Source: Actinoplanes sichuanensis
Lineage (GTDB): Bacteria; Actinomycetota; Actinomycetes; Mycobacteriales; Micromonosporaceae
Reading direction: 5' to 3'
DNA length: 64,000 nucleotides
Assembly (NCBI RefSeq): GCF_033097365.1
Contig: NZ_AP028461.1
Coordinates: forward strand, 1,736,001 to 1,800,000
Both the position numbers and the translations under genes were made by a program. A model generated the notes under the pieces. It searched no databases and was not told the DNA's origin. It worked only from the letters and a program-made list of their open reading frames with translations. Numbering within the stretch: the first letter of the stretch is position 1; each line of letters opens with the position of its first letter. Shown here one piece after another: positions 59,827 through 64,000 of this stretch.

Positions 59827-60633
59827 GTGAACGACGACGCGGCGACCCGGCACACGATCCGGGTGATGACCTGGAACCTCTGGTGGCGGTTCGGGCCGGA
59901 CCGGGCGGCCCGGCAAGCCGGCATCCGGGCGGTCCTGACCGAGTCGCGTCCGGATGTGCTGGCGTTGCAGGAGACCTGGCCCGGCCAGGCCGACGAGCTG
60001 GCCGACACCCTGGGTATGCACGCCGTGTTCGCCGGACCCTCCTACCCGGCCGCACCCGCCGACCAGGAGTTCGAACTGGGCATCGCCGTGCTCACCCGAT
60101 GGCCGATTCTGGACAGTGCCGCCCGCGTGCTCCCGGCCCGGCACCGCCGGTGGGATCCGGTGGCGCTGACCGTGCGCACCGCTCATCCGGCCGGTCCGCT
60201 GCCGGTGGTCGCGGCCTGTCTGGAGCACGCCGTTCCGTACACCGACGACCGGGTCGCGCAGGGTGCCGCCCTCGCCGAGATGGCCACTGATCCGTCGCTC
60301 GACGGGCCGACACCGGTCCTGCTGCTCGGCGATCTGAACGCCGCCGTCGACTCCCCGGTGCTCCGGCCGATCCGGGACGTGCTGGTCGACGCCTGGACGG
60401 CCGGTGACGGCGACCCCGACGCGATCACACTGCCGTCGACCCACCCGTACGCTCCGATGGAAGCCGGCCCGCAGCTGATCGACCGCCGGATCGACCACGT
60501 CTTCTTCCGCGCCGGACGCGAGAACCAGCAGGTCGCGGTCGATGCGGTGCGGCTCGCCGGCGGCGAGCCGGTGGGCGGCGTACACCCTTCCGATCATCGG
60601 GCCGTCGCCGTGGACCTGCGCTGGCACGGCTGA
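59827..60633 (+). CDS. Endonuclease/exonuclease/phosphatase (EEP) family hydrolase
   Basis: 268 residues from the GTG at 59827. EEP active-site blocks in order: VMTWNLWWRFG (Asn), DVLALQETW (metal Glu), GIAVLTRWPI, LLLGDLNAAVDSP (catalytic Asp/Asn), RRIDHVFFR, and PSDHRAVAVDL (Asp-His). The fold serves nucleases, phosphoinositide phosphatases and sphingomyelinases; no signal peptide is seen, so it is cytosolic and the substrate is unknown. It converges on the MerR-HEAT gene. Confidence 0.88.
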   Translation: MNDDAATRHTIRVMTWNLWWRFGPDRAARQAGIRAVLTESRPDVLALQETWPGQADELADTLGMHAVFAGPSYPAAPADQEFELGIAVLTRWPILDSAARVLPARHRRWDPVALTVRTAHPAGPLPVVAACLEHAVPYTDDRVAQGAALAEMATDPSLDGPTPVLLLGDLNAAVDSPVLRPIRDVLVDAWTAGDGDPDAITLPSTHPYAPMEAGPQLIDRRIDHVFFRAGRENQQVAVDAVRLAGGEPVGGVHPSDHRAVAVDLRWHG

Positions 60634-60640
60634 CGGTCGG

Positions 60641-61621
60641 TCAGCGCATTCCCAGGATGTACGCGGCGGTCAGCGCGACACCACGGTCGTCATCCCGGGA
60701 CAGTTCCGTCAGCGCCCGGGTGGCGGTGTCGCCGGGGATGTCGGCGAGAGCCTGGGTGACACGGCGACGTACCGACGCGTCACCGGGCGAGAGGCAGCCG
60801 ACCAGCCCGGCCGCGATGGTCTCGGCCAGGGTAGGGTCGGCAGACAATACGCCCAGGGCATCGGCGGCGTCGACGTCGTTCACCTCGTGTACGACCATGT
60901 CGATCAGGATCGGGACCGTCTCGGCGACTCCACGGGGACCCAGCGTCAGGGCCGCGTGCCGCCGGACCGCGACGTCGGTACTGCCCAGGGCCTCGTGCAG
61001 AAGCGCGGTCGCCGTTTCGGAGGGGATCTCGGCGAGCGTCCGCACGGCACGTTGGCGAACCTCGGCCAGTGGCGAGCGCAGGCCGTCGGCCAGCAGCTCC
61101 GGCCCGGCGTCCCCCGACTGGGCCAGCGCCCACCGAAGGGCGCCGGCGACGTTCGGGTCCGACTCGTTCAGGGCCGCCTCGACCAGGGCCTGCACCGGTG
61201 CCGTGTCGGTGGCGAGGGCCGCGCGCTGCCGGTCCTCCGGCCGGTCCGAGCCGAGCGCGTGCAGCAGCGCGACGACCTGGAGGACGTCCGGCCAGCCGGC
61301 CGGTTCCGCGGTCACGATCCGCTGGAGTCGGGTGAGCAGCTCGGTCTCCCGAGCGATGCGCTCCCGGGTCCGGCGGATCAGATCCTCGACCAGGCCGGAC
61401 GGGGTGAACGCGGGATCCTCGAGCGCCCGCCCGACGTCCCGCAGCGACAGCCCCAGCGACCGCAGGCTCTCGATGTGGAAGATCCGCCGGATGTCCTCCC
61501 CGGTGTACTCCCGATAGCCGGCATGACTGCGCCCGGTCGGCCGGAGCAGACCGAGCGACTCGTAGTGGCGCAGCATCCGGGCACTCACCCCGGACCGCTG
61601 CGCCATCTCACCGATCAGCAC
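60641..61621 (-). CDS. MerR-family regulator fused to HEAT-like repeats
   Basis: 326 residues, GTG start at 61621. The MerR winged HTH (LIGEMAQRSGVSARMLRHYE then SLGLLRPTGRSHAGYREYTG) and its dimerisation helix cover residues 1-100. From about 110 to the end come HEAT/armadillo-like helical repeats (VRQRAVRTLAEIPSETATAL; VRRHAALTLGPRGVAETVPI; VRRRVTQALADIPGDTATRA), an unusual effector domain for MerR. It is co-transcribed with the HEAT protein upstream. Its ribosome-binding site and first codons lie in a 56-bp tandem duplication, and a short frame overlaps its start. Confidence 0.88.
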   Translation of the reverse strand: MLIGEMAQRSGVSARMLRHYESLGLLRPTGRSHAGYREYTGEDIRRIFHIESLRSLGLSLRDVGRALEDPAFTPSGLVEDLIRRTRERIARETELLTRLQRIVTAEPAGWPDVLQVVALLHALGSDRPEDRQRAALATDTAPVQALVEAALNESDPNVAGALRWALAQSGDAGPELLADGLRSPLAEVRQRAVRTLAEIPSETATALLHEALGSTDVAVRRHAALTLGPRGVAETVPILIDMVVHEVNDVDAADALGVLSADPTLAETIAAGLVGCLSPGDASVRRRVTQALADIPGDTATRALTELSRDDDRGVALTAAYILGMR

Positions 61622-61709
61622 GTCTCCGTCACTTCTCCTGCGCGTCCGGGCCGTTGCGCCGCCTCACCGATCAGCACGTCTCCGTCACTTCTCCTGCGCG
61701 TCCGGGCCG
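61607..61709. repeat. 56-bp tandem duplication over the HEAT/MerR gene junction
   Basis: A perfect 47-bp block occurs at 61607-61653 and 61663-61709, offset by 56 bp; the 9 bp between blocks also resemble the sequence next to copy 1. Read on the minus strand, each copy contains the end of the HEAT gene (Gln-Glu-Lys-stop), AGGAGA, GGAGAC and GTGCTGATCGGTGAG, the first codons of the MerR gene. So stop, binding site and start have all been copied. Confidence 0.92.
61615..61677 (-). CDS. Putative leader peptide created by the duplication
   Basis: The duplicated GTG at 61677 opens a 20-codon frame (VLIGEAAQRPGRAGEVTETC) ending with TGA at 61617-61615, which overlaps the MerR start (GTG at 61621) by 7 bases. 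It begins with the same five residues as MerR and has the same ribosome-binding site. If translated, terminating ribosomes would be delivered onto the MerR start. Translation is inferred only from these signals. Confidence 0.4.
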   Translation of the reverse strand: MLIGEAAQRPGRAGEVTETC

Positions 61710-62329
61710 AGCGCCACGATGCGGATCGCCTCGTCGACGGCGAGCTCGAACCCGGCGTCCGGGTCGTCCAGCAGCCGCCGGGTGGCGACCGCGTGCCCGG
61801 CGACGTGCGGGTCGGTGCTCGTCTTCGCGGCCTCCAGGGCCGGGACGATTGTCGCACCGAGCCCGATCAGCGCCCGGCTCAGACTGAGCCGGGTCGCCCG
61901 GTCACCCCGCCCGAGCTGCGACATGAGCACCTCGGCCAGCATCGGTTTCTCGTCCTCGGGCACCAGCACGACCGCGGTCCGCCACGCGGTCCGGGCCACC
62001 TCGTCGTCACCGTCGGTCAGCAGCTCCCGGGTGATCGCCGGCCACGCCGCCCGGTCCCCGACCTTCGACAGCGTGTGCAGCGCCTGACTACGTGCCCGCG
62101 GATTCGCCGACCGAACCTGCTCGACCAGCCGTGGCACCGTCACCGCCGCCGGATGCCGGGTGATCGCCCAGGTGAGCATGTCCCGCACGTAGAAGTCCGG
62201 CTCCACCGCGCACCTGCCGATGAGCCCGTCGACATACCCCGGGTCCGGCGCGGTGCCGATGGCCATCACGGCCTGCAACCGCACCGACGAACTGGTGTTC
62301 TCCAACCCCTGGAGAGCCTGCATGATCAC
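61685..62329 (-). CDS. HEAT-repeat protein
   Basis: 214 residues from the GTG at 62329, which has GGAGG eight bases upstream; ATG 62323 and GTG 62344 are alternatives. The protein is a solenoid of about five HEAT-like helical pairs (VRLQAVMAIGTAPDPGYVDG; ARSQALHTLSKVGDRAAWPA; ATRLSLSRALIGLGATIVPA). It resembles the repeat half of the MerR-HEAT protein encoded next, so the two may pair or one may derive from the other. A MerR-type dyad lies directly upstream, indicating control by the operon's own regulator. Function unknown. Confidence 0.78.
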   Translation of the reverse strand: MIMQALQGLENTSSSVRLQAVMAIGTAPDPGYVDGLIGRCAVEPDFYVRDMLTWAITRHPAAVTVPRLVEQVRSANPRARSQALHTLSKVGDRAAWPAITRELLTDGDDEVARTAWRTAVVLVPEDEKPMLAEVLMSQLGRGDRATRLSLSRALIGLGATIVPALEAAKTSTDPHVAGHAVATRRLLDDPDAGFELAVDEAIRIVALGPDAQEK

Positions 62330-62357
62330 CGAGATCACCTCCACGACCCAGTGAAGG

Positions 62358-62380
62358 CCTTACCACAGTGTCAAGGTCAA
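62358..62380 (-). promoter_or_regulatory. MerR-type operator/promoter of the HEAT operon
   Basis: A 9-1-9 dyad (CCTTACCAC-A-GTGTCAAGG on the plus strand, 62358-62376, two mismatches) overlaps TTGACC (minus, 62380-62375). A -10-like TTCACT lies 19 bp downstream at 62355-62350. The long 19-bp spacer with a dyad in it is the hallmark of MerR-activated promoters, so the MerR-HEAT protein probably activates its own operon. Confidence 0.55.
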
Positions 62381-62420
62381 GGCCGATTCTCCTCGGCTCT
62401 CCGGGCCGGCCGCCGATGCC

Positions 62421-63008
62421 GTGTCCGTGACGCCGCCGCGACTTTCTCCCCTCGCCCGTCGGGTGGCCGTCGGCGCCGGAGTCCTCGCCGTTGCGGGGAT
62501 CGCCGCCGCCGTCGTGTTCGAAGTCGTGGGTGCCGACCGATCGGCTGTCCCGCCGTTCGTGGTGGCACAGACTCCCGAATCCGAGCTGGTCATCACCACT
62601 GTCAAGATCATGAGAGGGCTGGGTGCGTCCCAGACTCTGACCGGCGCCGATGGCACCCGCGTCGAGATCGCCGCCCGCCTCGACCCGGACCGGCCGCCGC
62701 TGGACATCGGCCCGGAGCGCACCCTGTTCTTCACCGTGCGCCTGAAGAACACCGGCCCCGTCCGGGCCTCGGCTGAACTCGCCCCGGGAACGAGACTGCT
62801 CGACGGCTCCGGCGGTTCCTACCCGGCCGACCTCTCGCGCTCGGTCCCGATCGACCCCACCCTGGCCGACGATTGGCAGCTGGAGCCGGGTGACCAGGCC
62901 GACCTGGCCCTCGTCGTCCCGGTCCGCACGGACACGAAGCCGTTCCTGCTGTCGATCGTGCATCCGATGGGCGGCACTCCCCGCGCCGAGTGGGTCTTCC
63001 CCAGCTAG
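62421..63008 (+). CDS. Single-pass exported protein with Ig-like domain, unknown
   Basis: 195 residues, GTG start. A short basic N-terminus and one membrane helix (VAVGAGVLAVAGIAAAVVFE, residues 15-34) anchor an outer domain (50-195) whose alternating strands (LFFTVRLKNTGPVRASAELA; GDQADLALVVPVRTDTKPFL) resemble DUF4352/telokin-like beta-sandwiches. Such proteins often help assemble cell-envelope complexes. It is divergent from the HEAT operon with a 90-bp gap. Confidence 0.6.
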   Translation: MSVTPPRLSPLARRVAVGAGVLAVAGIAAAVVFEVVGADRSAVPPFVVAQTPESELVITTVKIMRGLGASQTLTGADGTRVEIAARLDPDRPPLDIGPERTLFFTVRLKNTGPVRASAELAPGTRLLDGSGGSYPADLSRSVPIDPTLADDWQLEPGDQADLALVVPVRTDTKPFLLSIVHPMGGTPRAEWVFPS

Positions 63009-63041
63009 GGAGTTCCGAATGTCGGGTGGTGGTCCGAACGC

Positions 63042-63608
63042 CTACACCGGCGCGGTGTAGCGGGAATCGCGTGCCTGCAGCAGGGCGGCCGCGACGGTGC
63101 CGTAGAGACTGAGGCCGGAGCCGACTCCGGCGATCAGGGCGACCGTGGCGGCGGAGGCGCCGAGGGCGTACGCGACGAAGCCGGCCAGGCCGAGCAGGGT
63201 CATCGCGGCGCCCAGCCAGTGGAAGAGGGGGAGGCGCCAGGCCCACGCCAGGGCGAAGAAGTGGGTGCCGACCACCACGGCCACCCAGGCGATCCCGGTC
63301 TCCGGGCGCTGCAGCACCTGATTGATCACATACAGGCCGCCGAACAGGGCGATCACCTCGACGGCGACGATCACCTGATAGCGCCGGTCGGCGAAGCCGG
63401 CGCCCTCGGGTGACGTGGTCCGGCCGGTACGCGCGGTCCGGAGCAGCGCGACCACCAGGACCGCCGCGATCACGGCGCCCGCGGCGCGGATCACCAGGGG
63501 CCACGGCGCCGGCAACCCGCTGCTGTTCACCATCATGAACACCGTGCCGAACGAGATCGCGATGAGCGATCCGATCACCATGCCATCAGGCCGTCGAGTC
63601 CCCGTCAT
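63042..63608 (-). CDS. Six-helix membrane protein, unknown function
   Basis: 188 residues. Hydrophobic segments: VIGSLIAISFGTVFMMVN, LVIRAAGAVIAAVLVVALL, VIVAVEVIALFGGLYVINQV, IAWVAVVVGTHFFALAWAW, LGAAMTLLGLAGFVAYALG and ATVALIAGVGSGLSLYGTVA, typical of small conserved membrane proteins of actinomycetes. A perfect 8-bp hairpin (CTACACCG-GCG-CGGTGTAG, 63042-63060) includes its stop codon and may terminate transcription. Confidence 0.68.
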   Translation of the reverse strand: MTGTRRPDGMVIGSLIAISFGTVFMMVNSSGLPAPWPLVIRAAGAVIAAVLVVALLRTARTGRTTSPEGAGFADRRYQVIVAVEVIALFGGLYVINQVLQRPETGIAWVAVVVGTHFFALAWAWRLPLFHWLGAAMTLLGLAGFVAYALGASAATVALIAGVGSGLSLYGTVAAALLQARDSRYTAPV

Positions 63609-63632
63609 GGACGATGATCCTATCGATGCCCA

Positions 63633-64000
63633 TCAGCGGCGCAGGTGGGACTGCAGGACCAGGGCGGCGGCGCCGGTGGCCGAGGCGGTGGCGGCGGCCA
63701 GTGAGACGGTGACCGTCACTGATCGGCGCCACGTCTTGGTGTCGGCGGGGGCGACCCGGCGCATGATCGCCGGACCGTAGACGAAGGACGCCGCGGCGAA
63801 ACCGGGGCCGGTCAGCACCACCAGGTCCACGTCCAGGAGGTTCACCACCGATTCGGCGGCGGCTGCCACGTACCGCGCGGAATTCTGCAGCAGGGCCAGG
63901 CAATGGGGTGCACCGGCCCGCGCGGCCCGGGCCACCGCGGCGAAGTCGGCGGCGACGCCGCGGCCGGTCGCGTCGCCCAGGCCCGTCTCGGCCAGCGCGG
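63633..64000 (-). CDS. ROK-family protein, C-terminal part
   Basis: The frame is open to the window edge, giving about 122 residues of a gene that starts beyond base 64000. The sequence ALAETGLGDATGRGVAADFA, then SVVNLLDVDLVVLTGPGFAA and TASATGAAALVLQSHL, is the end of the ROK sugar-kinase/NagC domain. Whether it is a kinase or a repressor depends on the missing N-terminus. A GTG at 63935 in this frame would give a truncated protein and is not the start. Confidence 0.75.
   Translation of the reverse strand, partial: ALAETGLGDATGRGVAADFAAVARAARAGAPHCLALLQNSARYVAAAAESVVNLLDVDLVVLTGPGFAAASFVYGPAIMRRVAPADTKTWRRSVTVTVSLAAATASATGAAALVLQSHLRR

Overview
The window is high-GC DNA (roughly 70%) with dense, often overlapping genes, many GTG starts, ATGA/GTGA stop-start couplings, an actinobacterial iron box, and actinobacterial families such as secretory lipase, DUF2855, ROK repressors and CBM2/RICIN secreted hydrolases. 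It looks like a chromosomal segment of a soil actinomycete, probably Micromonosporaceae (Actinoplanes-like). The genus is inference. I see no rRNA, tRNA, CRISPR array, insertion sequence or prophage.

Layout. 0-8.7 kb: small regulator/enzyme pairs: DHFR-like + AraC, VIT membrane protein, TetR + methyltransferase divergent from a 3-ketosteroid-dehydrogenase-like flavoprotein, an Imm21-like protein, TetR divergent from an SDR, and a secreted lipase. 8.7-15.8 kb: signalling genes (GAF/PAS histidine kinase, membrane diguanylate cyclase), gamma-carbonic anhydrase and a secreted S1 protease with a ricin lectin domain. 16.1-20.8 kb: a four-gene sugar ABC importer in YtfQ-YtfR-YtfT-YjfF order, with a hairpin after the binding protein. 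20.8-25 kb: TetR, a degenerate metallopeptidase-like protein, a second diguanylate cyclase and a VC0807-like membrane protein. 25.1-28.7 kb: PadR-controlled ABC exporter. 29.4-33.9 kb: siderophore importer under an iron box, interrupted by a repeat-encoded reading frame coupled at both ends. 34-41 kb: PPK2, a MalT-like LuxR regulator + LysR, dodecin, a nucleophile-less alpha/beta hydrolase, YccF, and a decayed PAS histidine kinase. 41-48 kb: a six-gene organosulfur operon (flavin reductase, SsuA/C/B-type importer, two FMN monooxygenases) next to a ROK repressor. 48-53 kb: zinc-finger/HTH protein with tandem operators, DUF2855, chemoreceptor. 51.8-58.7 kb: a mannan module: secreted GH5 beta-mannanase divergent from a five-gene oligopeptide/oligosaccharide-type importer, with palindromes built from the same half-site inside both promoters. 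58.6-64 kb: XRE + methionine aminopeptidase, EEP hydrolase, a HEAT/MerR-HEAT operon with a duplicated start region, two membrane proteins, and the C-terminal part of a ROK protein.

Most unusual signals. (1) Tandem repeats with periods divisible by three sit at gene ends and stay translatable: 42 bp in the siderophore operon, 48 bp after it, 27 bp, 18 bp, and a Ser-Pro/Glu-Gly hexamer tract shared by two convergent genes. (2) A 56-bp tandem duplication copies the ribosome-binding site and start of a MerR-HEAT regulator, creating an overlapping leader peptide. (3) There are probable pseudoenzymes: an anthrax-lethal-factor-type fold with RRFGH where HExxH is expected, and an alpha/beta hydrolase with Ala at the nucleophile. 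(4) An ABC ATPase carries a Ser-Pro insert between Walker A and the Q-loop.
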